From contig CAJUKR010000003.1 in NCBI GenBank assembly GCA_910587025.1, positions 1 to 64,000 of the forward strand: DNA of 64,000 nucleotides, in the 5' to 3' direction. The translations under genes were made by a program, and so were the position numbers. Position 1 is the stretch's first letter. Each line of letters starts with the position of its first letter. This document shows positions 43,589 to 54,700 of the stretch, piece after piece. The stretch comes from an uncultured Christensenellaceae bacterium (lineage in GTDB: Bacteria; Bacillota; Clostridia; Christensenellales; Pumilibacteraceae). The notes under the pieces were generated by a model that worked only from the letters and a program-made list of their open reading frames with translations, was not told the DNA's origin and made no database searches.

Positions 43589-45619
43589 ATGGCGCTTGTC
43601 GAAATGCAGAAACTCCGCATTGTCGGGCTGAAAAGCAGACAGGCGGACATAAACGACGTGCTGGCAAAATCGGGGAAATTCGAAGTTTCGACTTCGCCCG
43701 TGCCTTTTGCCGAGGCGTCGGGATCGATCGACGTCGAAAAACTTTTGACTCTCAAAGCGCGTTGCGCCGTTGCCGTTGACGCGGTCGCAAGCGCAAACGC
43801 ACGCATTGCGGATATAATCAAAAAAGCCGGAAAGACCGAAGATCCGGCTGTTACTCACGAGCCGATAAAGATAAAATCGGCGCGTTTTTTCTCAAACGCC
43901 GAAGAACTCGACGACGCGGGCGCGCGGGCGGACGGAATTTTCGCGAAGATAGACGAGATAGATCGGCTCGTATCGCTCGGAACGGGGTACCGCTCGGCGA
44001 TGGGAAAACTTACGGCGAAAAACAAACAGCTTGCGCCGTATCTCGCATGCGGCGAAAAATTCTCCGAGTTTCGCGAAACGGACAAAACGTATTCCGTTCT
44101 CGCATGCGGGAAAGTCACGGAGTCCGCGCTCGAGGAATTGTCGACCGTCGCGCTTACCGTGCCTTACGGCGACGCGAAGTCTTGCGGGCTTGTCGGCGTC
44201 GTCGCGCTTAAAGAAAATAAAGAACGCGTAGCCGAAATACTTTCCGCGCACGGTTTGTCCGTCTGCGGAATAAACGAGGATGGCAGCGCGGAAGAGCTTA
44301 TACGCAAAAACGACGCGGAGATCGCCGCGCTCGCCGATCGCGAAAAACGTGCCGTCGACGGGATCCTGGCGTACAACGAAGATGTTTGCGACATAAAGAA
44401 ATTGCACGACTTCTATATGATAGAAGCGGAAAAAGCGGCGGCGTCCAACGCTTACCCCGTGACCGCGTCGACGTTCGTCGCGGAAGGTTGGATTCCGAAG
44501 CCGAGCGCGGAAGCGCTTGTTTCGGAGGTCGGGAAAGCGGGCGGCGCGGTCGCGATTTTGCTCGACGATGTGCGCGACGGCGACGATCCGCCCACGCTGT
44601 ATAAGGAGAATAAAATTCTCGCGCCGTATCAGTCGCTTACCGACGGATATTCGCCGCCTTCGTATTTCGAGTTCGATCCGAGTCCGTTTACGGCGTTTTT
44701 CTTCTTCGTATTCTTCGGGCTTATGACAGCCGATATGGGTTACGGTATAGTGCTTACCGTCGGCGCGTTCCTTGCGGTCAGGATAATGAAGCCCGAAAAA
44801 GGTATGAAAAATCTTATGCTTCTTATAGGGTATTCGAGCATTGCCGCGATCGTGTGGGGCATATTGTTCGGAAGCGTATTCGGATTGTCGTTCGGCGATA
44901 TAGCCGGATTGTTCGGCGCTTCGGGCGTGCCTTCCGCGCTATGGTTCAATCCCATGGACGATCCCATTCAGCTTATGATACTCAGTCTGCTGTTCGGCGT
45001 CGTTCACATCACCTGCGGTTATTGTCTGCATTTTGCGGGCAATATAACGAATAAGAAGATAACCGACGCGCTTTTCGACGACGGTTTCCAGATCGTAACG
45101 TACGTCGGCGTGTTTCTGCTCGTTCTCTGGCTCGGCAATCCGAAAGACGGTATGTTTATGATCGACTCTTATCCCGAGGCTTTTTCGGCGTTGCTTACGC
45201 CGGGACTCATAATCATGGCGGCGGGGCTGGTCGGCACGGTGCTTACCAAAGGACGCAAAAAACCGAGCATCGGCGGCAAGATCGTGACGGGGCTGTCCGG
45301 GCTTTACGGAATCGTGAACATTCTTTCCGACGTGCTGTCTTACGCCCGTCTTTTCGGTATAACTATAGCGTCGTGCGCCATCGCGTTCGCGTTCAATATA
45401 ATAATAGAAATGGTGTCCGGTTTCGGCATTGCGATCATTCCGATCGCGGTCGTTCTCGCGGTCATACTTCATGCTTTCAATATGGCGATGGGCGTGTTGT
45501 CCGCGTACGTGCACAATGCGAGATTGCAGTATCTCGAGTTTTACGGTAAGTTCTATACGGGCGACGGACATACGTTCGTTCCGCTCGGCGGAAAAACCAA
45601 GTATGTAAGGTTCGCATGA
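43589..45619 (+). CDS. ntpI: V-type ATPase subunit I (a-like)
   Basis: The membrane stator subunit of 676 residues. The soluble N-terminal half (about 1-350) has dumbbell-like coiled coils; the C-terminal half has about eight helices, from FFFVFFGLMTADMGYGI onward. The conserved DVLSYARLFGI is the helix carrying the essential arginine facing the c-ring. Three bases separate it from the stalk gene. Confidence 0.94.
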   Translation: MALVEMQKLRIVGLKSRQADINDVLAKSGKFEVSTSPVPFAEASGSIDVEKLLTLKARCAVAVDAVASANARIADIIKKAGKTEDPAVTHEPIKIKSARFFSNAEELDDAGARADGIFAKIDEIDRLVSLGTGYRSAMGKLTAKNKQLAPYLACGEKFSEFRETDKTYSVLACGKVTESALEELSTVALTVPYGDAKSCGLVGVVALKENKERVAEILSAHGLSVCGINEDGSAEELIRKNDAEIAALADREKRAVDGILAYNEDVCDIKKLHDFYMIEAEKAAASNAYPVTASTFVAEGWIPKPSAEALVSEVGKAGGAVAILLDDVRDGDDPPTLYKENKILAPYQSLTDGYSPPSYFEFDPSPFTAFFFFVFFGLMTADMGYGIVLTVGAFLAVRIMKPEKGMKNLMLLIGYSSIAAIVWGILFGSVFGLSFGDIAGLFGASGVPSALWFNPMDDPIQLMILSLLFGVVHITCGYCLHFAGNITNKKITDALFDDGFQIVTYVGVFLLVLWLGNPKDGMFMIDSYPEAFSALLTPGLIIMAAGLVGTVLTKGRKKPSIGGKIVTGLSGLYGIVNILSDVLSYARLFGITIASCAIAFAFNIIIEMVSGFGIAIIPIAVVLAVILHAFNMAMGVLSAYVHNARLQYLEFYGKFYTGDGHTFVPLGGKTKYVRFA

Positions 45620-45661
45620 AGCGGACGTAAATAAAGGAAAATATTCCCGGAGGAAATAAAC

Positions 45662-46117
45662 ATGACATTAGGATTTTTCTTTGCCTGTCTCGGCGCGGCT
45701 GTTGCTATGTGCGCGGGTATAGGCTCTGTAATCGGCGTATCTCGCGCCGGTCAGGCGTCGGCGGCTTTGCTCAGCAAGGATCCGAGCAAATTCGGTACGG
45801 TTCTCGTGCTTCAGCTTCTGCCCGCCACTCAGGCGATATACGGCTTTGTCGTGGCGATAGTTTTGCTCGCCAACATCGGCGCGCTCGGTACTCCCGTCGC
45901 GCTCGGACTAGAGGACGGACTGACTTATTTCGCGATGTGCGCGCCTATAGGCATAGTCGGTCTTATCAGCGCGATAGGACAGGGCAACGTAGCCGTAAGC
46001 TGTATCAATCTCGTAGGCAAGCAGGAAGGTCAGGTCGGTAAATCGATCATGATGACCGCACTCGTGGAATTCTTCGCGATCCTTGCTTTCCTTATCTCCA
46101 TTCTCGGCGTAGCTTGA
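45662..46117 (+). CDS. ntpK: V-type ATPase subunit K (c-ring), sodium type
   Basis: A membrane rotor subunit of 151 residues with four helices, a duplicated hairpin as in Enterococcus hirae NtpK. The sodium ligand set can be placed: Leu53, Thr56 and Gln57 in LLPATQAIYG, Gln107 in AIGQGNVA, and the carboxylate Glu136 in ALVEFFAI. These correspond to L61/T64/Q65/Q110/E139 of E. hirae, so sodium rather than proton translocation is expected. GGAGG precedes the ATG. Confidence 0.95.
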   Translation: MTLGFFFACLGAAVAMCAGIGSVIGVSRAGQASAALLSKDPSKFGTVLVLQLLPATQAIYGFVVAIVLLANIGALGTPVALGLEDGLTYFAMCAPIGIVGLISAIGQGNVAVSCINLVGKQEGQVGKSIMMTALVEFFAILAFLISILGVA

Positions 46118-46126
46118 TAAACGGTT

Positions 46127-46708
46127 ATGCGTGAATCGGAAAAAATCACATCCGTAATCTTAGCCGAAGCGGAAGCCGCGGCGGAAGATATAATAGCGCG
46201 TGCAAACGCTGCGAAAACCGCGAAGCTCGAAGCTCTCGAAGCGGATTTCGCAGATGCGTCGTCGGCGCGCCTGAGTTCGCTTTCCCGCGAAAAGGAAGCG
46301 ACGGTCGCACGTAAACTGACTGTCGCGGGACTTGACGCGCGTATGTCGTCGCTTGCTTCGCGGCGCAGAGTTATGGAAAAAGCGTTCGACCGCGCCTATG
46401 AAAAAATCGCAACGCTCGGCGACGGCGAATACCGCGCTTTTTACGGACGGCTGATCGAAAAGTATGTCGGCGACGGCGATACCGTCGCGGTGGCGGCTGA
46501 GGACAAAAAACGTCTGGACGCGAAATGGCTGGAAGGGGTTTCGAAAAAGATCGGGAAAAAACTGAAACTTTCGGAGTCCGCATCGGACGGCGCGTACGGT
46601 ATCGTAATAATGGGAAAGAGCTGTGAGGTCGATCTCACGCTCGGCTCGCTTATAAGCGAAGTAAAGACGGAGTGCGAATCGGAAGTGCTTGCCGCGCTTT
46701 TCGGCTGA
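46127..46708 (+). CDS. ntpE: V-type ATPase subunit E
   Basis: The peripheral-stalk subunit of 193 residues: a long N-terminal helix (about 1-85; Ala/Glu/Lys-rich) and a globular C-terminal domain. The length and order after K match the archaeal/bacterial A/V-ATPase pattern. It starts 9 bases after ntpK. Confidence 0.88.
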   Translation: MRESEKITSVILAEAEAAAEDIIARANAAKTAKLEALEADFADASSARLSSLSREKEATVARKLTVAGLDARMSSLASRRRVMEKAFDRAYEKIATLGDGEYRAFYGRLIEKYVGDGDTVAVAAEDKKRLDAKWLEGVSKKIGKKLKLSESASDGAYGIVIMGKSCEVDLTLGSLISEVKTECESEVLAALFG

Positions 46709-46713
46709 TAAAG

Positions 46714-47679
46714 ATGGCATACGTGAGTAAAATATACGCCAATACTTTGGCGTCATACAACGCCAAGTTCCTTATGGACGGCGACAGGCTCCGTCGATTG
46801 ATCGACGCGGGTTATCCCGACGCGCTCCGCGTTTTGCAGGATTACTGTTGGGGCGACGGTCTGAGCGAGGTCACCGTCGATTCTCTGCTTGCAGCGGAAA
46901 CGGAAAAACTCGTATCCTTCGTTCGCGAGAACTCGATAGGTGAGAGAGTAAACAACGTGCTTCTCGCTCCGTTCGTCTTTCACAACGCCAAAGCCGCTTA
47001 TAAAGGGCGCACGGCGGGCGCAGACGTGTCGCGGGCATTGTACGGCGGATTTACCGACGTGTCCGACGCGGTCACGGAAAAAGATTATTCAGGGTTGCCC
47101 GACGTTCTTGCCGAAACGCTCGAGGCTCTCGACGAAGAGAGCGAGACTTCCGCGCTTTCGCCGCGGTCGATCGATATGCGGATCACGTCGGCGATGTATG
47201 CGTATTCGCTTGCCGAAGCTAAAGGCGACAAAGCCGCGTCGAAATACGTAAAAAGCGAAATCGATCTGAAAAATCTGCTCACGCTATTTCGCCTGCGTGT
47301 ACTGGGCGACAGAAAATCGTTGCCCGAACTGTTTATTCGCGGCGGTTCGCTCGATCTCGGGGAGATGACGAAAGCGCTCGAAGCGAGTGCGGAAGCGTTC
47401 AATCTTTTTTATGCGAGAAGCGTATACTCGGACGTATTCGAAGGCGTGGAAAAAGGCGCGTCTGCGATCACCGAGCTCGAAACGGGAATCGACGAATATC
47501 TGTACGCTCTCACGCTTTCGGGGCGCGACGATTTTCTTTCGGAAAATCCGTTTGTGAATTATTTTCACCGCGCAATGCTCGAGCTTAAGACGGTGCGTAC
47601 CGTACTCGTGTGTCTGAAGAACAATGCCGCCGACGAGATTAAAAGGAGGCTGAGAGCCGTTTATGACCGAATCGGGTAA
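46714..47679 (+). CDS. ntpC: V-type ATPase subunit C
   Basis: The all-helical socket (d-like subunit) of 321 residues that joins the central shaft to the c-ring. The ATG at 46714 is chosen because the reading begins AYVSKIYANTLASYNAKFL, as in the family, and because it starts 5 bases after ntpE ends; the frame from 46672 would overlap ntpE. The 3' end overlaps the next gene by 17 bases. Confidence 0.88.
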   Translation: MAYVSKIYANTLASYNAKFLMDGDRLRRLIDAGYPDALRVLQDYCWGDGLSEVTVDSLLAAETEKLVSFVRENSIGERVNNVLLAPFVFHNAKAAYKGRTAGADVSRALYGGFTDVSDAVTEKDYSGLPDVLAETLEALDEESETSALSPRSIDMRITSAMYAYSLAEAKGDKAASKYVKSEIDLKNLLTLFRLRVLGDRKSLPELFIRGGSLDLGEMTKALEASAEAFNLFYARSVYSDVFEGVEKGASAITELETGIDEYLYALTLSGRDDFLSENPFVNYFHRAMLELKTVRTVLVCLKNNAADEIKRRLRAVYDRIG

Positions 47680-47986
47680 AATAGCCGTGATAGGCGATAT
47701 CGATTCCGCGCTCGCATTCCGCGCCGTCGGAGCAGACACTTTCGAGGCGGATGAAAACAGCGCGAAAACCGTGCTTAAAAATAAGGTGAAGTCGGGCGAA
47801 TACGCGATCATTTTCGTGACCGAACAGCTTGCGGCGATAATGCCCGAAGAACTTGAAGAACTCAAAAATCTGACGTATCCTTGCGTTATTCCGATCCCGT
47901 CCTGTCTGGGCAGTACCGGTTACGGCGAAACGAGCATACGTCGCGACGTCGAGAAAGCAATCGGCGCCGATATCCTCGGCGACTGA
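47663..47986 (+). CDS. ntpG: V-type ATPase subunit F (NtpG)
   Basis: The central-shaft subunit of 107 residues, a small alpha/beta fold: [18 protein letters not shown], a middle strand [11 protein letters not shown] and the basic C-terminal helix. The name ntpG follows Enterococcus; elsewhere it is subunit F. It overlaps the end of ntpC, with AAAAGGAGG upstream. Confidence 0.9.
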   Translation: MTESGKIAVIGDIDSALAFRAVGADTFEADENSAKTVLKNKVKSGEYAIIFVTEQLAAIMPEELEELKNLTYPCVIPIPSCLGSTGYGETSIRRDVEKAIGADILGD

Positions 47987-48003
47987 AAAACGGAGAACTT
48001 TCA

Positions 48004-49770
48004 ATGAGCGAATCTATAGGTAAAATAGTCAAGGTTTCCGGACCGCTGATCGTAGCGGAAGGGATGGCGGACGTCAAAATGTACGACGTCGTGCGCGTAT
48101 CGGAAAAGCGTCTTATCGGCGAGGTTATCGAACTTCGCGGCGACAAGGCGTCCGTTCAGGTATACGAGGAAACGAGCATGCTCGGATCGGGAGAAGACGT
48201 ATATACCACAGGCGCGCCGCTGTCCGTGGAACTCGGACCCGGACTTATGGAAGGCATATACGACGGTATACAGCGTCCTCTCGAAAAACTCGTAGAAGCG
48301 AGCGGCGAGCGTATAGGAAGAGGAATAGACATTCCAGCGCTCGACCATAAAAAGAAATGGAAGTTCGAACCCACCGCAAAAAAGGGCGATAAAGTCGCGG
48401 CGGGCGATATAATCGGCGTCGTACACGAAAACGAGATCGTCGATTGTAAGATCATGATTCCTTACGGCGTCGAAGGCACTATAGCGAAGATCGACGCGGG
48501 GGAGTTTACCGTGGACGATACCGTGGCGGTGATCGAAAACGATAAAAAGAAAACAAACGTCACGATGCTTCAGAAATGGCCGGTGCGTCGCGGCAGACCT
48601 TATAAATCGAAGGTGTCGCCCGAAGAACCGCTCGTTACGGGTCAGCGCGTTATCGATACGCTTTTCCCCATAGCCCGCGGCGGCGTTGCGGCGGTACCCG
48701 GACCGTTCGGAAGCGGAAAGACTGTCGTTCAGCATCAGCTCGCGAAATGGGCGGATGCGGACATAATAGTTTACGTCGGATGCGGAGAACGCGGTAACGA
48801 AATGACCGACGTACTGAACGAATTTCCCGAGCTCAAAGACCCTCGCACGGGCAAACCGCTTATGAAGCGTACCGTGCTTATCGCGAATACTTCGGATATG
48901 CCCGTCGCGGCGCGTGAAGCGAGTATATATACGGGCATAACGATCGCCGAATACTTCCGCGATATGGGTTATTCTGTCGCTATCATGGCGGATTCCACAT
49001 CGCGTTGGGCGGAAGCTCTGCGCGAAATGAGCGGCAGACTGGAAGAGATGCCGGGCGAAGAAGGCTATCCCGCGTATCTTTCCGCGCGTCTTGCCGAATT
49101 CTACGAGCGCGCAGGCGTAGTTAAGCTGCTCGGCTCGGGCGACAGAACGGGATCGATAACGGCTATCGGCGCGGTTTCCCCTCCGGGCGGCGATATGTCC
49201 GAGCCCGTTTCACAGGCTACGCTCCGCATAGTAAAAGTATTCTGGGGACTTTCGAGTTCGCTCGCTTACCGTCGGCATTTCCCTGCGATCGACTGGCTCG
49301 TGTCGTACTCGCTTTACAGCGACAGATTGCAGGAATGGTACGACGATAAAGTCGATCCCGCATGGACGGATTACCGTCGCGCGGCAATGAAGATATTGCA
49401 GGAAGAGGCTCGCCTGGACGAGATCGTAAGGCTTGTCGGCATGGACGCGCTTTCGCCGCACGACCGCATGACCATGGAATGCGCGAAAAGCGTCCGTGAA
49501 GACTATTTGCACCAAAACGCGTTCCACGAGGTCGATACTTACGCGTCGCTCGACAAACAATTCAAAATGCTCAAACTCATAATAGATTGGTACGAAGCGA
49601 GCCGCAGAGCGTTGGACGCGGGAGTTCCCGTCGCCGCCGTACTCGGGATTCCGGAACGCGACGGTATAGGCAGAGCGAAATACGTTCCCGAAGAGGAAAC
49701 GACAAAGATAGACGAGCTCGGAAGAGCGGTCAGAGAGCGTATCGAATCGCTGACAAAGACGGAGGTATAA
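48004..49770 (+). CDS. ntpA: V-type ATPase catalytic subunit A
   Basis: The nucleotide-hydrolysing subunit of 588 residues. It has the N-terminal beta-barrel (about 1-70), the non-homologous bulge region, the P-loop GPFGSGKT with [11 protein letters not shown], the [20 protein letters not shown] segment and a helical C-terminus. The ATG at 48004 is used because GGAG lies upstream at 47992-47995; the longer frame from 47881 overlaps the F-subunit gene. ntpB follows with no gap. Confidence 0.97.
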   Translation: MSESIGKIVKVSGPLIVAEGMADVKMYDVVRVSEKRLIGEVIELRGDKASVQVYEETSMLGSGEDVYTTGAPLSVELGPGLMEGIYDGIQRPLEKLVEASGERIGRGIDIPALDHKKKWKFEPTAKKGDKVAAGDIIGVVHENEIVDCKIMIPYGVEGTIAKIDAGEFTVDDTVAVIENDKKKTNVTMLQKWPVRRGRPYKSKVSPEEPLVTGQRVIDTLFPIARGGVAAVPGPFGSGKTVVQHQLAKWADADIIVYVGCGERGNEMTDVLNEFPELKDPRTGKPLMKRTVLIANTSDMPVAAREASIYTGITIAEYFRDMGYSVAIMADSTSRWAEALREMSGRLEEMPGEEGYPAYLSARLAEFYERAGVVKLLGSGDRTGSITAIGAVSPPGGDMSEPVSQATLRIVKVFWGLSSSLAYRRHFPAIDWLVSYSLYSDRLQEWYDDKVDPAWTDYRRAAMKILQEEARLDEIVRLVGMDALSPHDRMTMECAKSVREDYLHQNAFHEVDTYASLDKQFKMLKLIIDWYEASRRALDAGVPVAAVLGIPERDGIGRAKYVPEEETTKIDELGRAVRERIESLTKTEV

Positions 49771-51144
49771 ATGAAAAAAGAATACCGAACCATCCGTGAA
49801 GTCGTAGGACCTTTGATGCTCGTCGAGGGCGTCGAGGGCGTAAAATACAACGAGCTTGTGGAGATCAGACAGGCGGACGGCGAGATCAGACAGGGCAAGG
49901 TGCTAGAGATCAATCGCGACAAGGCGCTTGTACAGTTGTTCGAAGCGAGCCGCGGGCTCAAGATCTCGACGGCTAAAGCCGCGTTCGTCGGTCACGGCAT
50001 AGAGCTTGCCGTATCTATGGATATGCTCGGCAGGATTTTCGACGGCATGGGCAAACCGAAGGACGGCGGCGCGGAGATCATCGCCGATAAACGCATAGAC
50101 ATAAACGGTCAGCCCATCAATCCCGCTGCGCGCGATTATCCCGACGAATTCATACAGACGGGAGTTTCCGCAATCGACGGACTGAATACGCTCGTCCGCG
50201 GTCAGAAACTGCCTGTGTTCTCCGCGTCCGGTCTGCCGCATGCGGATCTTGCCGCGCAAATAGCGCGTCAGGCGAAAGTGCTCGGCGACGAATCCAATTT
50301 CGCCGTTGTGTTCGCCGCGATGGGTATAACTTACGAAGAAGCCGATTTCTTTATTTCGGATTTCCGCAAAACGGGCGCGATAGACCGCGCCGTACTGTTC
50401 ATGAATCTCGCATCCGATCCCGCCGTAGAGCGTATTTCCACGCCTCGTATGGCGCTGACCGCCGCGGAATATCTGGCGTTCGAAAAGGGTATGCACGTTC
50501 TCGTTATAATGACGGATATTACGAACTACGCCGAGGCGCTTCGCGAAGTTTCCGCCGCGAGAAAGGAAGTCCCCGGTCGCCGCGGCTATCCGGGTTATAT
50601 GTATACCGACCTTGCCGGACTTTACGAACGCGCAGGCAGGATACGCGGAAAGGAAGGATCTATCACGCAGATCCCCATTCTCACCATGCCCGAGGACGAC
50701 AAAACGCATCCCATACCCGATCTTACGGGATATATAACCGAAGGGCAGATCATCTTGTCGCGCGACCTTTACAAGCGCGGTTACAATCCGCCCATCGACG
50801 TTCTTCCCAGCCTGTCCAGACTCAAAGACAAAGGCATAGGCGACGGCAAAACGCGCGAGGATCATGCGGATACGATGAACCAGCTTTTTGCCGCGTACGC
50901 TTCGGGCAAGCAGGCGAAAGAGCTGTCCGCCATTCTCGGCGACGCGGCTTTATCCGAAACGGACAGAAAGTACGCGCGGTTTGCCGAGGAGTTCGAAAAG
51001 CGTTATATAAATCAATCTTTTACGGTGAACAGAAGCATAGAAGAAACGCTCGATCTCGGTTGGGAATTGCTTTCGCTTCTTCCGCGCGGCGAGTTGAAAC
51101 GTATCAAAGAAAAGTTTATTGACAAATATCTCGGTAAAGAATAA
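49771..51144 (+). CDS. ntpB: V-type ATPase regulatory subunit B
   Basis: The non-catalytic nucleotide-binding partner of subunit A, 457 residues. It has no classical P-loop; the family landmarks [31 protein letters not shown], and [14 protein letters not shown] are present. It starts directly after the ntpA stop. Confidence 0.97.
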   Translation: MKKEYRTIREVVGPLMLVEGVEGVKYNELVEIRQADGEIRQGKVLEINRDKALVQLFEASRGLKISTAKAAFVGHGIELAVSMDMLGRIFDGMGKPKDGGAEIIADKRIDINGQPINPAARDYPDEFIQTGVSAIDGLNTLVRGQKLPVFSASGLPHADLAAQIARQAKVLGDESNFAVVFAAMGITYEEADFFISDFRKTGAIDRAVLFMNLASDPAVERISTPRMALTAAEYLAFEKGMHVLVIMTDITNYAEALREVSAARKEVPGRRGYPGYMYTDLAGLYERAGRIRGKEGSITQIPILTMPEDDKTHPIPDLTGYITEGQIILSRDLYKRGYNPPIDVLPSLSRLKDKGIGDGKTREDHADTMNQLFAAYASGKQAKELSAILGDAALSETDRKYARFAEEFEKRYINQSFTVNRSIEETLDLGWELLSLLPRGELKRIKEKFIDKYLGKE

Positions 51145-51146
51145 TA

Positions 51147-51782
51147 ATGGCAAGACTCAACGTAAATCCCACGCGTATGGAACTCCGTCGCATCAAGGAC
51201 AGATTGCAGACGGCGGTGAAAGGGCATAAATTGCTCAAAGACAAATCCGACGAAATGGTACGCCGTTTCATGGAACTCATACGCGAAAATAAACGCCTGC
51301 GTCGCGAGCTCGAAACCGAGCTTTCGGACGCTTTGCGCGCTTTTATGCTCGCCCGCGCGTCGTCAGACGAAGCGTCGGTCGTGCAGGCTATCGCCGTGCC
51401 GTCGAAACGCGTGGACGTTACTTGCGAAACGCGGAGCATCATGGGAGTGGACGTTCCGTCCGTGAAGATCGAGAGCCGCGGAGACGCGGAACTGCCGTAT
51501 GCGCTTCCGTCGGTCACCGGGGAACTCGATTTGTCCGTAATGAAACTGTCCGCATTGACCGAGAAGTTGCTCAGACTTGCCGAGGTGGAGAAAGCGTGCA
51601 ACATGCTCGCGAACGAGGTTGTCAAAAACCGCCGCCGCGTCAATGCGCTCGAATATGTCATGATCCCCGACTGCGAAGAAACGATCAAGTATATCATGAT
51701 GAAACTTGACGAGAACGAGCGCAGTACGCAGATACGGCTTATGAAAGTCAAATCCATGATCGACAACGCGAACAACGTATAA
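51147..51782 (+). CDS. ntpD: V-type ATPase subunit D
   Basis: The central rotor shaft, a long antiparallel coiled coil of 211 residues starting ARLNVNPTRMELRRIKDRL, the family's N-terminal signature. Last gene of the ATPase operon. No good Shine-Dalgarno site; it starts two bases after ntpB, so translation is probably coupled. Confidence 0.94.
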   Translation: MARLNVNPTRMELRRIKDRLQTAVKGHKLLKDKSDEMVRRFMELIRENKRLRRELETELSDALRAFMLARASSDEASVVQAIAVPSKRVDVTCETRSIMGVDVPSVKIESRGDAELPYALPSVTGELDLSVMKLSALTEKLLRLAEVEKACNMLANEVVKNRRRVNALEYVMIPDCEETIKYIMMKLDENERSTQIRLMKVKSMIDNANNV

Positions 51783-51808
51783 ACCGAACGGTATATTAAA
51801 TATAGGCT

Positions 51809-53638
51809 ATGAAAAGCAAATGGAAATCTCCGGGGAAATACACCCCGTGCGGAATAGGAGGGCAGGCGCTGCTCGAAGGCGTAATGATGCGCGGAAAGAC
51901 TTCGACGGCTATTTGTTGTCGCGACGAAAAAGGCGAGCTTGCGGTCTGCACCGAGCGAACGCCCGAACGTAAAAAATGGTATCACCGTGTGCCTGTCGTG
52001 CGCGGTGTTACTTCTTTTTTGTTTTCGCTTGTGGGCGGGGTAAAATATATCTCGAAATCGGCGGAAATTTATGCGGGCGACGACGAGGACGCCAAACTCG
52101 GCAAAGGAGGCATGATCATCGCCGTCGTTCTTGCCGTCGTTCTTGCCGTCGGACTGTTTATAGTCCTTCCCACGCTTTTCAGTTATCTGCTTCTCGATCT
52201 TGCGATCGATCTGCCGAATAAGGTGGACGACAATCTGTACGTACTTTTTATGTGCCTGTTCAAAGGCGTGATGAAAGTGATTATACTTCTTATATACCTT
52301 TGGCTTACGTCCAAACTGAAGGACATAAAGCGTACGTATATGTATCACGGCGCGGAGCATCGCACGATAAATTGCTACGAACACAATCTCGATCTTACGG
52401 TAGAGAACGTTCAAAGCTGTTCGACCAGACATGCGCGTTGCGGGACTACGTTTATGTTTTATACCGTAATGATAAGCGTGCTCGTAGTTACGCTCGTCAC
52501 ATGGGTACTTTCGCTTTTCGGGCTTACGTCGCTTTATATGCAGGCGCTTTGCGGCGAAACGGCGGGGAAAATACTTTACAACGTCATTTGTATGGGCATA
52601 GGACTTCTTTGTCTGCCGGTTATTGCGGGCGTGAGTTACGAGTTTCTGCGACTTATAGCCAAAGCGCCCGACAATGCGTTTTTCATGATCTTCAAAGCGC
52701 CCGGTTTCGCGCTTCAGGCGCTTACGACCAAGATCCCCGACGACGGTATGGCGGAAGCCGCGATAACGGCTTTTCGCACCGTTCTCGAGATGGATGCCGA
52801 TCCGACCGTTCCCGCAGTGGACTTTTACGAAATGACGGTGCGCTCGGCGCGGAAATATATCGAAGAAAAGTATGCCGAGGCCGGCATAGACGATCCGTCC
52901 GAACCCGATTGGTTGCTTTGCGATATCCTCGACGTCGGTCGCGCCGATCTTCGTCGGGTGGAAAAACTCGATAAAGAGCGCGCCGCGAAGCTCAAGGCGT
53001 GCGTCTCCGAACGCATAAGCGGCAAACCGCTCGATTACGTTATAGGAAAAAGCGATTTTCTCGGTTATGAACTCAAAGTCGACGAGAGAGTGCATTTGCC
53101 GCGCATGGAAACCGAAACCGTCGCTCTCGAAGCGATAAAACTTATCGAAAAAAACGGGTATACGACCGCGCTCGATCTTATGACGGGAAGCGGATGCATA
53201 GCTCGCGCCCTTGCCGAGCGTACGACCGCGAAAATCACGGCGTCGGATATTTCGTCCGCCGCGCTCGAAGTTGCGAGGAGCAATCTGACGGCAGAAACCG
53301 AAACGGTCGAAAGCGACTGCTTCGAAAGTATAGACGGCAGTTTCGATATAATTGTTTCCAATCCGCCTTATATACGTAGCAAAGAGATCGACGGCTTGCA
53401 AAAAGAAGTGACATGTCAGCCGCGCATAAGTTTGGACGGCGGCGAAGACGGACTCGATTTTTATAAAAAAATAGCGCGCGAAGCTAAAGAACACTTGAAC
53501 GACGGCGGCGCGCTGGTACTCGAAATCGGGCACGATCAGGCGTCCGACGTCGTCGCCCTTCTGGAAGGATATAAGGACATAAAAGTAGTCCGCGACTTAA
53601 GCGGAAGCGACCGTTGCATAACGGCGGTAAAGGCATGA
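51809..53638 (+). CDS. Fusion: DUF1385 membrane protein + PrmC release-factor methyltransferase
   Basis: A single frame of 609 residues joining two normally separate proteins. Residues 1 to about 310 are a DUF1385 (YqhQ-like) membrane protein: [14 protein letters not shown] at the start, [13 protein letters not shown] in the middle and several hydrophobic helices. From about 340 the sequence is PrmC/HemK, which methylates the GGQ glutamine of release factors: an N-terminal helical recognition domain, the SAM-binding [12 protein letters not shown], and NPPYI with Asn518-Tyr521. prfA, the substrate gene, follows with an ATGA overlap. In many Clostridia DUF1385, prmC and prfA are consecutive genes, so a stop-codon loss could have made the fusion. 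No Shine-Dalgarno site is evident at the ATG. Confidence 0.9.
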   Translation: MKSKWKSPGKYTPCGIGGQALLEGVMMRGKTSTAICCRDEKGELAVCTERTPERKKWYHRVPVVRGVTSFLFSLVGGVKYISKSAEIYAGDDEDAKLGKGGMIIAVVLAVVLAVGLFIVLPTLFSYLLLDLAIDLPNKVDDNLYVLFMCLFKGVMKVIILLIYLWLTSKLKDIKRTYMYHGAEHRTINCYEHNLDLTVENVQSCSTRHARCGTTFMFYTVMISVLVVTLVTWVLSLFGLTSLYMQALCGETAGKILYNVICMGIGLLCLPVIAGVSYEFLRLIAKAPDNAFFMIFKAPGFALQALTTKIPDDGMAEAAITAFRTVLEMDADPTVPAVDFYEMTVRSARKYIEEKYAEAGIDDPSEPDWLLCDILDVGRADLRRVEKLDKERAAKLKACVSERISGKPLDYVIGKSDFLGYELKVDERVHLPRMETETVALEAIKLIEKNGYTTALDLMTGSGCIARALAERTTAKITASDISSAALEVARSNLTAETETVESDCFESIDGSFDIIVSNPPYIRSKEIDGLQKEVTCQPRISLDGGEDGLDFYKKIAREAKEHLNDGGALVLEIGHDQASDVVALLEGYKDIKVVRDLSGSDRCITAVKA

Positions 53639-54696
53639 ACAGAGAAAAGCTCGAATCGATAATATCGCGCTATAATGCGTTGAGCGATAAAATAGCCGAT
53701 CCAGAAGTGATTGCGGATACGGCGGGCTGGAGCAAACTCTGCAAAGAGCATACCTCGCTTTCTCCCGTCGCGGATAAGTATTCCGAACTCACAAAAGCCG
53801 AGCGGGATCTGAGCGAAGCGGAAGCATTGCTTTCCGATCCCGACATGAAAGAACTTGCGGAAGAGGAGATCGACAGGCGGCGCAAAGATATAGCGCGCAT
53901 CGAAGAAGAATTGAAGATACTGTTGCTTCCCAAAGACCCGAACGACGACAAAAATGTCATAATAGAGATACGCGGCGGCGCGGGCGGCGAAGAAGCGGCG
54001 TTATTCGGAGCCGATCTCATGCGCATGTATAAGATGTATGCCGATCGCGTCGGTCTTCGCGTAGAGGATATGAGTCTGAATGCGACAGAACTCGGCGGGG
54101 TGAAAGAAGCCGTATTCATGCTTTCGGGCTCGGAAGTGTACGGGCGGCTCAAGTTCGAGTCCGGCGTTCATCGCGTTCAGCGCGTGCCCGAAACCGAAAC
54201 GCAGGGACGTATCCATACTTCGACCGTGACGGTTGCCGTTCTGCCCGAAGCCGAGGACGTAAATGTCGTTTTGCTCGATAAAGACATACGCATAGATACG
54301 TACAGGAGCGGCGGCGCGGGCGGTCAGCATATAAACAAAACCGATTCCGCAGTGCGTATGACGCATATTCCGACAGGTATAGTTGTATGCTGCGAGGACG
54401 AGCGCAGTCAGATGAAAAATCGCGACAAGGCTATGAAAGTACTCAAAGCCAGAGTATACGACCATTATAATTCCATTGCCGAAAAAGAATATTCGGACAA
54501 ACGCCGCAGTCAGGTGGGCACGGGAGACAGAAGCGAACGCATAAGAACGTATAACTTTCCGCAGGGTCGGATTACCGATCACCGCATAGGGCTTTCGCTG
54601 TATAACATAGTCGATTTCATGAACGGCAACATCGACGAAATGCTCGAGGCGCTCAGGCTCGCCGACATCACGGCGAAGCTCGAACAGGGGATCTGA
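53635..54696 (+). CDS. prfA: Peptide chain release factor 1
   Basis: Terminates translation at UAA and UAG. A protein of 353 residues with GGQ in [17 protein letters not shown] and the N-terminal coiled coil. The start at 53635 overlaps the stop of the PrmC fusion (ATGA), preferred over the frame from 53614, which would lie inside the methyltransferase. PrmC next door presumably methylates its GGQ Gln. Confidence 0.97.
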   Translation: MNREKLESIISRYNALSDKIADPEVIADTAGWSKLCKEHTSLSPVADKYSELTKAERDLSEAEALLSDPDMKELAEEEIDRRRKDIARIEEELKILLLPKDPNDDKNVIIEIRGGAGGEEAALFGADLMRMYKMYADRVGLRVEDMSLNATELGGVKEAVFMLSGSEVYGRLKFESGVHRVQRVPETETQGRIHTSTVTVAVLPEAEDVNVVLLDKDIRIDTYRSGGAGGQHINKTDSAVRMTHIPTGIVVCCEDERSQMKNRDKAMKVLKARVYDHYNSIAEKEYSDKRRSQVGTGDRSERIRTYNFPQGRITDHRIGLSLYNIVDFMNGNIDEMLEALRLADITAKLEQGI

Positions 54697-54700
54697 CGTC

